This document shows positions 44,438 through 53,497 of a stretch of 64,000 bases of DNA, one piece after another. The stretch spans positions 85,424 to 149,423 of the forward strand of contig QCER01000002.1 of the NCBI GenBank assembly GCA_003280515.1, given 5' to 3'. The DNA comes from Prochlorococcus sp. AG-355-P18. Its GTDB lineage: Bacteria; Cyanobacteriota; Cyanobacteriia; PCC-6307; Cyanobiaceae. Below the pieces are notes generated by a model. It ran no database searches, was not told the origin of the DNA, and worked only from the letters and a program-made list of their open reading frames with translations. Positions within the stretch are counted from its first letter, which is position 1. Every line of letters starts with the position of its first letter. Both the position numbers and the translations under genes were made by a program.

Positions 44438-45133
44438 ATGGTCTCAGATATAAATTTTTTATTAGTAGGCAATAGTAGGCTTCATTGGGCAAAATATTCT
44501 AAAAATCAATCTAAATTCTTCCATAGTAAAAGAGATCAAAAAGTTCCCAAAAATATAGATCTTGATCAATTGATTTGGGCTTCTGTAGGAAAACTACCAA
44601 ATTTTTTGCTGAAAAAAGAAAATGAAATAAAAACTAAAGATATCCAATTATCAAATCTTCCTGATTATTTTGGAGTTGATAGAGCTCTTGCCTGTATTGC
44701 CGCTTTAAAAATTATTGAAAACCCTTTCAAAAAAGATTTGCTAATTGCAGATTTTGGAACAATATTATCAATAACAAAATTGAATTGTAATGGATCTATT
44801 ATTGGAGGTCAACTTCTTCCAGGTTTTCTAACTCAATTAAAATCAATGGAACAAAATACAAAAAATCTTAAACTTCCCAAAAAATATGATATACCGATCA
44901 AAGATTTCTTAATCAATACAGAAGAAGCAATTTTAAAAGGAGTAATCAACTCTCTTACTAGCGCAATTAATAGTTTATTGAATCCTGAAAAGGATATTTT
45001 AATAATCTGTGGAGGAGACTCTCAATTATTCACAAAATCTCTAAATACTCAAAAAGAAAATATTATCAATGCTCCTAATTTAGTTATGGAGGGGATGATT
45101 ATTCACCACCTGTCCGTAAAAAAATTAGCTTAG
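44438..45133 (+). CDS. coaX: Type III pantothenate kinase
   Basis: First step of coenzyme A synthesis. CoaX motifs: the N-terminal phosphate loop appears as LLVGNSRLHWA, where the usual Asp of DxGN is Leu9; FGVDRALA corresponds to the GxDR motif; LIADFGTILSITKL holds the second phosphate motif; and GGQLLPGFLTQL follows. It is 231 residues. I believe the altered first motif is shared by related cyanobacterial proteins, but cannot verify that here. The end overlaps the convergent bcp by 9 bases. Confidence 0.82.
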   Translation: MVSDINFLLVGNSRLHWAKYSKNQSKFFHSKRDQKVPKNIDLDQLIWASVGKLPNFLLKKENEIKTKDIQLSNLPDYFGVDRALACIAALKIIENPFKKDLLIADFGTILSITKLNCNGSIIGGQLLPGFLTQLKSMEQNTKNLKLPKKYDIPIKDFLINTEEAILKGVINSLTSAINSLLNPEKDILIICGGDSQLFTKSLNTQKENIINAPNLVMEGMIIHHLSVKKLA

Positions 45134-45592
45134 CCCAAGGTCTGCAATTATATGATCAGCCATTATTGCAGCTTTTACCTTTAAGTAAATCTTTTCGATG
45201 TTACCTTCAGTATCAATTAAAAAAGTATTTCTCATCATTCCCATATATTCTTTTCCCATGAATTTCTTCAGTCCATAACTATCGTAATCAGAAGAAACTT
45301 TGAAAGGTTCAGGATCAGTTAAAAGAATAAAAGGTAAATTAAATTTTTCTATAAACTTCTGATGAGAAGATGCATTATCTTTACTAATACCAAGCACAAC
45401 AACATTATTTTTTTGGAGTAAATCCCAATTCTCTTTAAAATTACAGGCTTCTTTAGTACACCCTGGAGTATTATCTTTTGGATAAAAGTATAGTATTATT
45501 CGTTTACCTTTAAAATCACTAAGAGAAACTTCTTTCTCCAAAGAATCTTTTAATTTAAATTCTGGTGCTTTGTCGCCAACCTTAAGAGCCAT
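45125..45592 (-). CDS. bcp: Peroxiredoxin, Bcp/PrxQ type
   Basis: Thiol peroxidase that removes hydrogen peroxide and organic peroxides. The peroxidatic motif reads PKDNTPGCTKEACNF, with the second cysteine five residues on as in PrxQ. I start at MALKVGDKAPEF (155 residues). The longer frame is not homologous. The ATG at 45592 touches the start codon of the divergent phosphopantetheinyl transferase, leaving no spacer, so the promoter of each must lie in the other gene. Confidence 0.93.
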   Translation of the reverse strand: MALKVGDKAPEFKLKDSLEKEVSLSDFKGKRIILYFYPKDNTPGCTKEACNFKENWDLLQKNNVVVLGISKDNASSHQKFIEKFNLPFILLTDPEPFKVSSDYDSYGLKKFMGKEYMGMMRNTFLIDTEGNIEKIYLKVKAAIMADHIIADLGLS

Positions 45593-46248
45593 TGAAATTA
45601 TTAAATAAGTATGAATATAAAATACCAAAAATTTGGTTTTATGAGATTAAAGGTGTGCAAGATGTCGCAACTGTAGAAGAAATTAAAACCGCAAAAAACC
45701 TAACAAATTCAAGATCAAAGATATTCTTAGAAACAAGAGCTTATCTGCGACAATCACTTTCAACACTTTTTGATTTAGACCCCTTAGAAATTCCAATTAA
45801 TGCTCATCCTGGAAAACCTCCAAGTTTGCCCTCTGGAATGGGAAATATCAGTTTAAGTCATTGTAAAGATGCCATTGCTATAGTCTGGTATCAAGGCAAA
45901 ATAGGGATTGATATTGAGAGAACAGATAGAGAGTTTAACCATTTAAAATTTGCAAAAAAATATTTTCTTCATACCAACAAATCAAACCATAAAAATTATT
46001 TAACAAAAAATATGATATTAAATCAATGGTGTGCTGTTGAAGCGGCTATAAAATGGGATCGTGGAAAATTAGCTAAAGACATTAACCATTGGCAATTTTT
46101 TGAAGAGCCAAAAGAGTTAATTCATAAGAAGAAAAATATACATTTAAATTATTCACAAATTAACTTCCATAATTGGACTATCGCTTTAGCATACGAAGAA
46201 AAAACTTCTTTTAATCCTGAGATTATTTGTTGTTCGAAAAATTTTTAA
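45592..46248 (+). CDS. 4'-phosphopantetheinyl transferase (Sfp/HetI type)
   Basis: Activates acyl-carrier proteins by adding phosphopantetheine from CoA. Core motifs IGIDIERTDREF (Mg-binding, about 103-114) and WCAVEAAIKWDRGKL (about 144-158) are present, with GKPPSLPSGMGNISLSHC before them. It is 218 residues. The only start upstream of the conserved KIWFYEI strand is a TTG at 45592, which shares one base with the divergent bcp start. A later GTG at about 45652 would remove that strand. Coenzyme A is made by the nearby coaX pathway. Confidence 0.85.
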   Translation: MKLLNKYEYKIPKIWFYEIKGVQDVATVEEIKTAKNLTNSRSKIFLETRAYLRQSLSTLFDLDPLEIPINAHPGKPPSLPSGMGNISLSHCKDAIAIVWYQGKIGIDIERTDREFNHLKFAKKYFLHTNKSNHKNYLTKNMILNQWCAVEAAIKWDRGKLAKDINHWQFFEEPKELIHKKKNIHLNYSQINFHNWTIALAYEEKTSFNPEIICCSKNF

Positions 46249-47534
46249 TTTTCTTTTCTTCTAAGCAGTTCTTCATATTGAGTTTTTTCCCATCCATTAT
46301 TATTTGGTTCCCATATTTTTAAACCTCTTAAAGATTTAGGAAGATATTCTTGTAAGACCAAATTAACTGGATAATTATGAGGATTGACATAACTATTAGA
46401 ATTATTTTTTAAATGAAGTGGAACATCAAAAGCATTGGTAGATTTGATTGTTTCAATTGCTTTAAAAATACTTTTCGTACTATTACTTTTTGGAGAAATA
46501 GCTAAATATAAAGAAGCCTGCGTTAAAAAATATAACCCTTCTGGAAAACCAACTCTATCAAAAGCATCACAACAGGATTGTACAACTACTATCGCATTAG
46601 GATCAGCTATTCCAATATCTTCACTGGCAGATATAAGTAGTCTTCTAAAAATAAAATTAGGATCTTCACCAGCCTCCAGCATATTCGCAAGCCAGAATAA
46701 AGTTGCATCTGGATCAGAACCTCTTATGGACTTGATAAAGGCACTTATTACATCGTAATGATTTTGACCATTTTTATCGTAAACAATATTTTTCTTTTGT
46801 AGTGCATCCTCTGCCATTGAAAGATTAATATTGATTTCTTTAGCATCATTTTCAGCAGTTGTTTCTATGGCCATCTCTAGCGCATTGATTAGTGTCCTTG
46901 CATCTCCGCCAGAAAATTTAATTAAATGACTTATAGCATCTTGAGTTAAATAAACCTTTTTTGAATCTTTTTGTTTTGAATAGTGAGTAATGACTTTTTT
47001 TATTATTTTCTGCAAATCATTTTCTTCCAAAGGAAGTAATGTAAAAATACGAGACCTGCTAACAAGCGCTTTATTAACAGCAAAGAAAGGGTTTTCAGTG
47101 GTAGCACCAATAAAAGTTATAGTTCCATTTTCTATTGAAGGTAATAAAGCATCTTGCTGAACTGATGTAAATCTATGAACCTCATCGATAAATAAAATTG
47201 TTTTTCTTTTTGAATTTATTAATCTATCTTTTGCATTAGCGATTTCATTTCTTAATTCTTTAAGACTTGATAATACTGCATTTAACTTAATTAATTTTGA
47301 CCGCGTATTAAAAGAAATAATTTCAATTAGAGTAGTTTTTCCAACACCCGGAGGGCCAGAAAAAATAAAATTACTAATCTTATCGTTTAATATTGCACTT
47401 CTTAAAAGCGAATTCTCATTTAGGATTGGTTGTTGACCAAAAAAATCTTCTAAATTCTTTGGTCTTAATTTATCTGCCAAAGGTGCATTGTTTTCTATTG
47501 GAGAAAAATTAGTAAATAAATTTTCTGAATGCAT
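46245..47534 (-). CDS. rarA: Replication-associated AAA+ ATPase RarA (MgsA)
   Basis: AAA+ protein that acts at stalled replication forks and resembles clamp loaders. Walker A FSGPPGVGKTTLIE near 58-71, Walker B ILFIDEVHRF, sensor 1 FIGATTENPFF, and the C-terminal MgsA tetramerisation domain (MLEAGEDPNFIFRRLLISASEDIG). It is 429 residues, normal length. Convergent with the transferase gene (4-base overlap). Confidence 0.93.
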   Translation of the reverse strand: MHSENLFTNFSPIENNAPLADKLRPKNLEDFFGQQPILNENSLLRSAILNDKISNFIFSGPPGVGKTTLIEIISFNTRSKLIKLNAVLSSLKELRNEIANAKDRLINSKRKTILFIDEVHRFTSVQQDALLPSIENGTITFIGATTENPFFAVNKALVSRSRIFTLLPLEENDLQKIIKKVITHYSKQKDSKKVYLTQDAISHLIKFSGGDARTLINALEMAIETTAENDAKEININLSMAEDALQKKNIVYDKNGQNHYDVISAFIKSIRGSDPDATLFWLANMLEAGEDPNFIFRRLLISASEDIGIADPNAIVVVQSCCDAFDRVGFPEGLYFLTQASLYLAISPKSNSTKSIFKAIETIKSTNAFDVPLHLKNNSNSYVNPHNYPVNLVLQEYLPKSLRGLKIWEPNNNGWEKTQYEELLRRKEN

Positions 47535-47567
47535 ATAAATAAAATCAAAAAATCATTACTTTCAATT

Positions 47568-49205
47568 CTATGTAATTACTGTAGGAGTTTCCATTTGAGT
47601 AAGTTTTGAAATATTCAATAAAGCATCTAAATCATCTATTAGAGGTTTCAAAGCGATCTGAGGATTTAACGAAAGATTCTGTTGAGGATCGAAAAACTTC
47701 TCAAAATAAAGTCTTAATGTTGCACCCTTAGTTCCAGTTCCAGAAAGGCGCACAATTACTCGAGAATTATCATCAAGGACCAATCTTAAACCTTGATTTT
47801 CACTTATGGAATTGTCAACGGGATCTAAATATGAAAAGTTATCTGCAACTTTAACTAAATGGCCAGCAAAACTATTTCCTTTTAAATTTCCGAGCATAGA
47901 AGTTAGATTACCAAAGATTTGATTAGCAATATTTGAGGGAATTGCCTCATAATCATGCCTTGAATAATAATTCCTGCCAAATTGTTTCCAATGATTCTGT
48001 ATCAAATCACTTACCGAACATTTTTTCTCAGCTAAAACTTGTAACCAGTACAAAACTGCCCATAGTCCATCTTTCTCTCTCACATGATTACTACCTGTTC
48101 CGAAACTTTCTTCTCCACATAAAGTTATTAAATTAGAATCTAAAAGATTTCCAAAAAACTTCCAACCAGTAGGTGTCTCGAAACAAGGTATATTTAATGC
48201 TCGAGCAACATTATCAACCGCTGAGCTGGTTGGCATGGATCGTGCCACACCTGTAATACCATCTTTATAACCAGGAACACATTTCGTGTTAGCAGTTATA
48301 ACTGCAAGGCTATCACTAGGATTTACAAAACATCCACTTCCTAAAATCATATTCCTATCTCCATCTCCATCGCATGCAGCACCAAAACTATAAGATTTTT
48401 TATTTAATAACAAATCAGCCAAGTGGGATGCGTAAGTAAGATTAGGATCAGGATGTAAACCTCCAAAATCTTCTAACGGATCACCATTCATGACGCAATC
48501 AGGTGCAAGACCCATTTTTTTAACAAAAATATTTTTTGCATATGGGCCTGTAACCGCATTCATTGCATCAAAGATTAACGAGAAGTCTCTTTTTAAAAAA
48601 TCACTAATTTGATCAAAGTCAAAAATTTTCTCCATCAAATTAGAGTAATCTGTTAATCCATCAATAATCTCTAAGGTAGTTTCACCGTAAGGATAAGTTC
48701 CATATTCACTAAAATCAGGTAATCGATTTTTACAAATTTTATAACTAGTTAGTAATTGTGAAGCCTTGAAAATCTTATTAGTAATTATTTCAGGAGCTGG
48801 GCCACCATTAGAGATATTCAGTTTCACTCCAAAGTCGCCATCAATACCACCTGGATTATGGCTTGCAGAAAGAATAATTCCACCAATAGCATTTTCTTTT
48901 CTAATTAAATGAGATGTCGCAGGAGTAGATAATAAACCGTATTTTGGAACAATAACCTTTTGAACTTTATGAGCAATGCATATTTGTACAATTTTTTCTA
49001 TTGCTTCAATATTGCCATATCTGCCATCACCACCAACGACTAATGTTGAACCTTTTAAATCATCTAATGATTGTAAGATTGCTTCAATAAAAACTTCTAG
49101 ATAATGTTCTTCCTGAAACTTTAAAGTACTTTTTCTTAATCCAGAGGTACCTGGTTTTTGATCTAGAAAAGGAGAATTGATATTAATTACGCTGACTTGA
49201 TTCAT
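47568..49205 (-). CDS. pgm: Phosphoglucomutase (alpha-D-glucose type)
   Basis: Interconverts glucose 1- and 6-phosphate, linking glycogen/sucrose synthesis to central metabolism. Catalytic Ser in ILSASHNPGGIDGDFGVK, metal-binding ACDGDGDRNMILG, sugar-binding CGEESFGTGSNHVREKDGLW, and a C-terminal phosphate-binding RLSGTGTKGATLRLY. At 545 residues it is the long alpha-PGM form rather than the phosphoglucomutase/phosphomannomutase type. Confidence 0.95.
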   Translation of the reverse strand: MNQVSVININSPFLDQKPGTSGLRKSTLKFQEEHYLEVFIEAILQSLDDLKGSTLVVGGDGRYGNIEAIEKIVQICIAHKVQKVIVPKYGLLSTPATSHLIRKENAIGGIILSASHNPGGIDGDFGVKLNISNGGPAPEIITNKIFKASQLLTSYKICKNRLPDFSEYGTYPYGETTLEIIDGLTDYSNLMEKIFDFDQISDFLKRDFSLIFDAMNAVTGPYAKNIFVKKMGLAPDCVMNGDPLEDFGGLHPDPNLTYASHLADLLLNKKSYSFGAACDGDGDRNMILGSGCFVNPSDSLAVITANTKCVPGYKDGITGVARSMPTSSAVDNVARALNIPCFETPTGWKFFGNLLDSNLITLCGEESFGTGSNHVREKDGLWAVLYWLQVLAEKKCSVSDLIQNHWKQFGRNYYSRHDYEAIPSNIANQIFGNLTSMLGNLKGNSFAGHLVKVADNFSYLDPVDNSISENQGLRLVLDDNSRVIVRLSGTGTKGATLRLYFEKFFDPQQNLSLNPQIALKPLIDDLDALLNISKLTQMETPTVIT

Positions 49206-49237
49206 ATTTTTAAGAAACTTCCAAAAATCTAACTAAA

Positions 49238-49408
49238 TTAATGAGGCATTTCGGAAGTTCTTAACATAGCGATAAACCATAATGAAGAAATTAATAATGC
49301 ACTAAGAATTCCATAGTTAACACCAAATTTTGAAATTGTAATTGGAACTATTAGTGGGAACGTTAATGCTCCAAACAATGGAGTAAAAGCTATAATTTTT
49401 TTTAGCAT
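49238..49408 (-). CDS. Small membrane protein, 56 aa
   Basis: A frame from ATG 49408 to TAA 49238-49240 encoding two hydrophobic helices: about 4-26 (KIIAFTPLFGALTFPLIVPITI) and 31-49 (YGILSALLISSLWFIAML), with a short polar tail. I do not recognise a family, but it fills the gap between pgm and the DUF4912 gene on the same strand, 12 bases after the latter. Thylakoid or plasma membrane location cannot be told. Confidence 0.6.
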   Translation of the reverse strand: MLKKIIAFTPLFGALTFPLIVPITISKFGVNYGILSALLISSLWFIAMLRTSEMPH

Positions 49409-49420
49409 TAATTCAATTGA

Positions 49421-50521
49421 TTAAAACCATTCAGTCTCAGCATTATCTTTTTCATTAGTATCGTCAAGTGGTGTAGTTCTATCAAATTTCATTGATATAC
49501 TTTTTTCTTGCTGACCAGAGATATCAACGGCTTTAATATCGTATTTTTGAGTCCCGTCTCTGAATGGAACTTGAATTCTAAAAGTACCATCTGCAGCAAG
49601 AGGTACATCTTCACCACCTATTGTAAGTTTTGCAGAAGGCTCTGTAGCTCCATAAACAATTAATTCAGCATCAGCAACGAGCCAAAAAGATCTATTTTTA
49701 ACAATTCCGCTTCCAGAATCATTTAAACCTGATGACCATTTACCAGCACCTGATTCTGTAAGATTATCAGTGAGGTTTGTTGAATTTACGTTTTCCATAA
49801 ATTCTTCAGAACCAACTTTTCTTCTGAGAGGAATATTAGTTGCTGCTTGGTATAACCTTTCATGCATACCATTTTGTTCTGAAACGACAGGATTAGAAAT
49901 ATCTGGAATTGACTCAGGAGTAGAATCTAAATTAAAAGGTACAAATTTATCAAGAATTTGCTCAGAAGGATGGGACCCAGGAACATGGCTTATCGAAGAG
50001 AATGCCAATGACATCCAGTTAAAACCATATTTGTAACCTAATTCAACCTTATAATCTCTATCTGCAAGTGGGATTGGCAAGTACCACTCAGTACTGTAAC
50101 TATCAACTGCTATCTCCCTTAATGTTCCTTGATTCAAGTTGCTCCCTTCAGAACCAGATGCATCAAATAATCTTAAACATAACTTGTTGGCTCCCAGAGA
50201 TTTTGCTTTTTCTCTATCTGCATCAGAAATTTGCCAAAAAACATAAGCCCAATCTGGATCTCGGGGTAGGAAAACTACATTTGTTTTAACTTCTTCACTA
50301 CTGCTGAAAGCATTGGACTCAGAAGTTTCTTCGGTTTTTGACTCTAGAGTTGTAGAGTATCTTTTTTTTGTAGATTTTTCCTGATATTTAAGTATTAAAT
50401 CAACTAAAACAGCTTTTGTTTTGCGACTGTACAGCGGGACCGATAATTTACTTGCTTCTTGACGTAATTGTCTGAGGGTTAGTGAGAGTAATTGATCTTT
50501 ATTAATGATCCCATCAGCCAC
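49421..50521 (-). CDS. DUF4912 domain protein with N-terminal Rho-N/SAP-like segment
   Basis: Residues 8-48 (LLSLTLRQLRQEASKLSVPLYSRKTKAVLVDLIL) resemble a SAP/Rho-N nucleic-acid-binding helix-turn. The DUF4912 domain (about 80-200; VVFLPRDPDWAYVFWQISD) follows. The C-terminal third has SFWLVADAELIVYGATEPSAKLTIGGEDV, also family-typical. GTG start gives 366 residues. The combination is common in cyanobacteria, with unknown function. Its 273-base leader contains a local GC-rich hairpin. Confidence 0.82.
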   Translation of the reverse strand: MADGIINKDQLLSLTLRQLRQEASKLSVPLYSRKTKAVLVDLILKYQEKSTKKRYSTTLESKTEETSESNAFSSSEEVKTNVVFLPRDPDWAYVFWQISDADREKAKSLGANKLCLRLFDASGSEGSNLNQGTLREIAVDSYSTEWYLPIPLADRDYKVELGYKYGFNWMSLAFSSISHVPGSHPSEQILDKFVPFNLDSTPESIPDISNPVVSEQNGMHERLYQAATNIPLRRKVGSEEFMENVNSTNLTDNLTESGAGKWSSGLNDSGSGIVKNRSFWLVADAELIVYGATEPSAKLTIGGEDVPLAADGTFRIQVPFRDGTQKYDIKAVDISGQQEKSISMKFDRTTPLDDTNEKDNAETEWF

Positions 50522-50594
50522 TTTGAATTCTCCGTTTTTGTTTGGGATCAGTATGTTCTTTTTTTTGGGGAATTGTGTGTCTTTTTGCCCTGTC

Positions 50595-50610
50595 GTCAGG
50601 ATCCTCTGAC
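50595..50610 (-). promoter_or_regulatory. GC-rich hairpin in the leader of the DUF4912 gene
   Basis: GTCAG (50595-50599) and CTGAC (50606-50610) form an inverted repeat around an 8-base palindrome (AGGATCCT). The surrounding 27 bases (50587-50613) are 17/27 G/C within otherwise AT-rich DNA. No T-run follows on the minus strand, so a terminator is unlikely. It may be a leader RNA element or protein-binding site about 75-90 bases upstream of the GTG. Confidence 0.35.
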
Positions 50611-50794
50611 TCCTAAAAAATTCTCAAAATTTATATTTCTCTTCAAAACAGTTGGTATCAAAGAAATTAATTAAATTTCAGAGATTTTTAAAATGTAAAT
50701 TAATTTTCTTTTTTTTTAAATTTTATTACCTGATTTTGTTAAAGACTCAACAAAAATATATTTTTTCTTCGGGATCAGTTAAATAAAAGAAAAT

Positions 50795-51148
50795 TCAGCG
50801 TTTTTCAACTAGAAGAACTAAATCATCTATTTCTAGATCATCAATACTTTTACCTATTTTTTTTGAAAAAGTACTTAATTTTTTTGAGGTGGATTTTAAC
50901 TGCTCATAAAAAAGATCACTAAATTTTTTATCATCAAATTTTTTAGATTGGTTATCACACCATTCTCTCAGGGGGTTTTTATTTTGAAATTCCGAACTAT
51001 TTTCTACATTGATAATTTTTAAAACCTGAAGGCAATGAGCGAGTATTCTTAAATGATGTTTCTGCATCATAGGTAGATCGAGATTATCAATTTCTTTAAT
51101 AATTTCTATGTTTAATGAGTTAGACAAGGGATCAAGATGATTAGACAT
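50795..51148 (-). CDS. Hypothetical protein divergent from the suf operon, 117 aa
   Basis: Unrecognised. Soluble, helical: HHLRILAHCLQVLKIINVEN, then a lysine-rich middle and a C-terminal SKKIGKSIDDLEIDDLVLLVEKR. It occupies the divergent position next to sufB that SufR (a DeoR-type repressor of about 220 residues) holds in other cyanobacteria. It shows no winged-helix pattern and no Fe-S cysteine cluster (two Cys only), so it is not SufR. The 95-base spacer to sufB would carry both promoters. Confidence 0.68.
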   Translation of the reverse strand: MSNHLDPLSNSLNIEIIKEIDNLDLPMMQKHHLRILAHCLQVLKIINVENSSEFQNKNPLREWCDNQSKKFDDKKFSDLFYEQLKSTSKKLSTFSKKIGKSIDDLEIDDLVLLVEKR

Positions 51149-51243
51149 TAATTTTTAGTTTTAATAAAGGAAAAAAACTCAATATTGGGGGTATCTTTCG
51201 TTAAAGTATATAAAGCTAATTGTAATAAGTTATTTTTGATAAC

Positions 51244-52686
51244 ATGGTTAACGAAAATTTAGTTAAAGATGTAGTAAAAGAGCCTTACAAATATGGTTTT
51301 GTTACTGATATTGAAACTGAAAAAATAGAAAAGGGATTAAATGAAGATATCATAAAATTAATTTCACAGAAGAAAGAAGAGCCAAAATTTCTTCTTGACT
51401 TTAGATTAAAAGCCTTTAAAAAATGGCAAAAAATGAAAGAGCCTGATTGGGCAGCATTAGGATATAAAAAAATTGATTATCAAGATATTATTTATTACTC
51501 TGCTCCTAAGCAAAAAGAGAAAATTTCTAGCTTAGATGAAGTTGATCCCAAACTTCTAGAGACTTTTGATAAATTAGGAATACCCCTCACTGAGCAAAAA
51601 AAACTCACAAATGTAGCAGTAGATGCTGTCTTTGATAGTGTTTCTATAGCCACAACTTTTAGAGAAGAACTTGCTGAACATGGAGTTATATTTTGCTCAA
51701 TTAGTGAAGCAGTAAAAAATCACGCGGATTTGATTGAAAAATATTTAGGTACAGTAGTTCCACCTAGTGATAATTATTTTGCAGCACTAAATTCTGCAGT
51801 TTTTAGTGATGGTTCTTTTGTTTATATCCCAAAGGGTGTTGCCTGCCCTATGGATCTTTCTTCCTACTTTAGAATTAATAGTGGAGATTCAGGACAATTC
51901 GAAAGAACACTAATCATTGCTGAAGAATCAAGTTCTGTAAGTTATCTTGAAGGTTGTACAGCTCCAATGTTTGATACAAATACCCTACATGCAGCTGTTG
52001 TAGAGCTTATAGCATTAGACGACGCCTCAATAAAATATTCAACAGTGCAAAATTGGTATGCTGGTGATGAAGAAGGTATTGGCGGAATTTTTAATTTTGT
52101 CACCAAAAGAGGAAAATGTTTAGGTAAGAGAAGTAAAATTAGCTGGTCTCAAGTTGAAACAGGTTCTGCAATTACATGGAAATATCCTAGCTGTCTACTT
52201 TTAGGAGAAGAATCTGTAGGAGAATTTTATTCAGTGGCTCTCACCAATAATCTTCAGCAAGCAGATACCGGCACAAAAATGATCCATATTGGTCCTAAGA
52301 CCAAATCAACTATTGTTAGCAAGGGTATTAGTGCTGGTAACTCAAAAAATAGCTATAGAGGTCTTGTCAAAATGGGAACAAAAGCTAAAGGGTCTAGAAA
52401 TTACAGTCAATGTGATTCAATGTTAATTGGGGATCAAGCTTCAGCAAATACATTCCCTTACATCAAATCTCAACAACCCAATTCTGAAATTGAGCATGAA
52501 GCAAGCACATGTAGAATCTCAGAAGACCAACTTTTTTATCTCCAAAGCAGAGGTATAGAATTTGAGGAGGCAGTGTCTATGATGGTTAGCGGTTTTTGCA
52601 GAGATGTATTTAGTCAATTACCTATGGAGTTTGCTGCTGAAGCAGATAAGTTACTGGCACTTAAACTAGAGGGATCAGTAGGTTAA
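51244..52686 (+). CDS. sufB: Fe-S cluster scaffold component SufB
   Basis: SufB forms, with SufC and SufD, the scaffold on which iron-sulfur clusters are built under oxidative or iron stress. It is 480 residues with the family motifs [43 protein letters not shown], and the C-terminal beta-helix end ([22 protein letters not shown]) carrying conserved Cys/His/Glu residues. First gene of the sufBCDS operon, which lacks sufE here. Confidence 0.97.
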   Translation: MVNENLVKDVVKEPYKYGFVTDIETEKIEKGLNEDIIKLISQKKEEPKFLLDFRLKAFKKWQKMKEPDWAALGYKKIDYQDIIYYSAPKQKEKISSLDEVDPKLLETFDKLGIPLTEQKKLTNVAVDAVFDSVSIATTFREELAEHGVIFCSISEAVKNHADLIEKYLGTVVPPSDNYFAALNSAVFSDGSFVYIPKGVACPMDLSSYFRINSGDSGQFERTLIIAEESSSVSYLEGCTAPMFDTNTLHAAVVELIALDDASIKYSTVQNWYAGDEEGIGGIFNFVTKRGKCLGKRSKISWSQVETGSAITWKYPSCLLLGEESVGEFYSVALTNNLQQADTGTKMIHIGPKTKSTIVSKGISAGNSKNSYRGLVKMGTKAKGSRNYSQCDSMLIGDQASANTFPYIKSQQPNSEIEHEASTCRISEDQLFYLQSRGIEFEEAVSMMVSGFCRDVFSQLPMEFAAEADKLLALKLEGSVG

Positions 52687-52707
52687 TTAATCAATTTCTA
52701 AACTGAA

Positions 52708-53493
52708 ATGCAAAGTAAAATGAAAGAATCAGATCCAATTTTAGAAATTGAAAACCTCTCTGCATCTACTGATAATCTTCCAATTTTAAAAGGGGTTTCA
52801 CTTACTGTCTATCCTGGAGAAATCCATGCCATTATGGGAAGAAATGGATGTGGCAAAAGTACACTTTCGAAAATCATTGCAGGACATCCCTCGTATAATA
52901 TTACAAATGGCGACATAAAATTTTTAGGTGAAAAAATCAACTCTCTTGAACCTGAAGAGAGATCTCAATCAGGAATTTTTCTTGGTTTTCAATATCCAAT
53001 TGAGATTCCAGGTGTAAGTAATCTTGAGTTTCTGAGAGTTTCAACTAATGCTAGAAGGAAATTCCTCAACAAAGAAGAATTGGACACTTTTGATTTTGAA
53101 GAATTAGTTAAAGAAAAGTTAGAAATTGTGAAAATGGATCACGCATTTCTATCAAGGAGTGTAAACCAAGGCTTTTCCGGAGGTGAAAAAAAAAGAAATG
53201 AAATTCTGCAAATGGCTTTACTTGAGCCCAAGATAGCAATATTAGATGAGACCGATTCTGGTCTAGATATCGATGCTCTAAGAATAGTGGCATCAGGAAT
53301 TAAAAAAATATCTAATGAACAAACTGGAGTTATACTTATTACCCACTATCAAAGATTATTAGATGAAATTAAACCAAATTATGTCCATGTTATGTCAGAC
53401 GGACAAATCATAAAAACTGGTGAAAGTGATCTTGCTCTTGAGCTTGAAGAAAAAGGGTATGAATGGACTGATAACTTTATAAAAGAGACCTAA
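52708..53493 (+). CDS. sufC: SufBCD complex ATPase SufC
   Basis: ABC-type ATPase that drives conformational change in the SufBCD scaffold. Walker [12 protein letters not shown] near 43-53, Q-loop [13 protein letters not shown], signature [19 protein letters not shown], and Walker [18 protein letters not shown]. The DETDSGLD variant is typical of SufC. 261 residues from the first ATG. An internal ATG (MKESDPI) four codons later is also plausible. Starts 21 bases after sufB. Confidence 0.96.
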   Translation: MQSKMKESDPILEIENLSASTDNLPILKGVSLTVYPGEIHAIMGRNGCGKSTLSKIIAGHPSYNITNGDIKFLGEKINSLEPEERSQSGIFLGFQYPIEIPGVSNLEFLRVSTNARRKFLNKEELDTFDFEELVKEKLEIVKMDHAFLSRSVNQGFSGGEKKRNEILQMALLEPKIAILDETDSGLDIDALRIVASGIKKISNEQTGVILITHYQRLLDEIKPNYVHVMSDGQIIKTGESDLALELEEKGYEWTDNFIKET

Positions 53494-53497
53494 ACAA

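Noticed and set aside
50795..51148. Gene next to sufB called as SufR
   Set aside because: Too short (117 against about 220 residues), no winged-helix pattern and no cluster-binding cysteine set.
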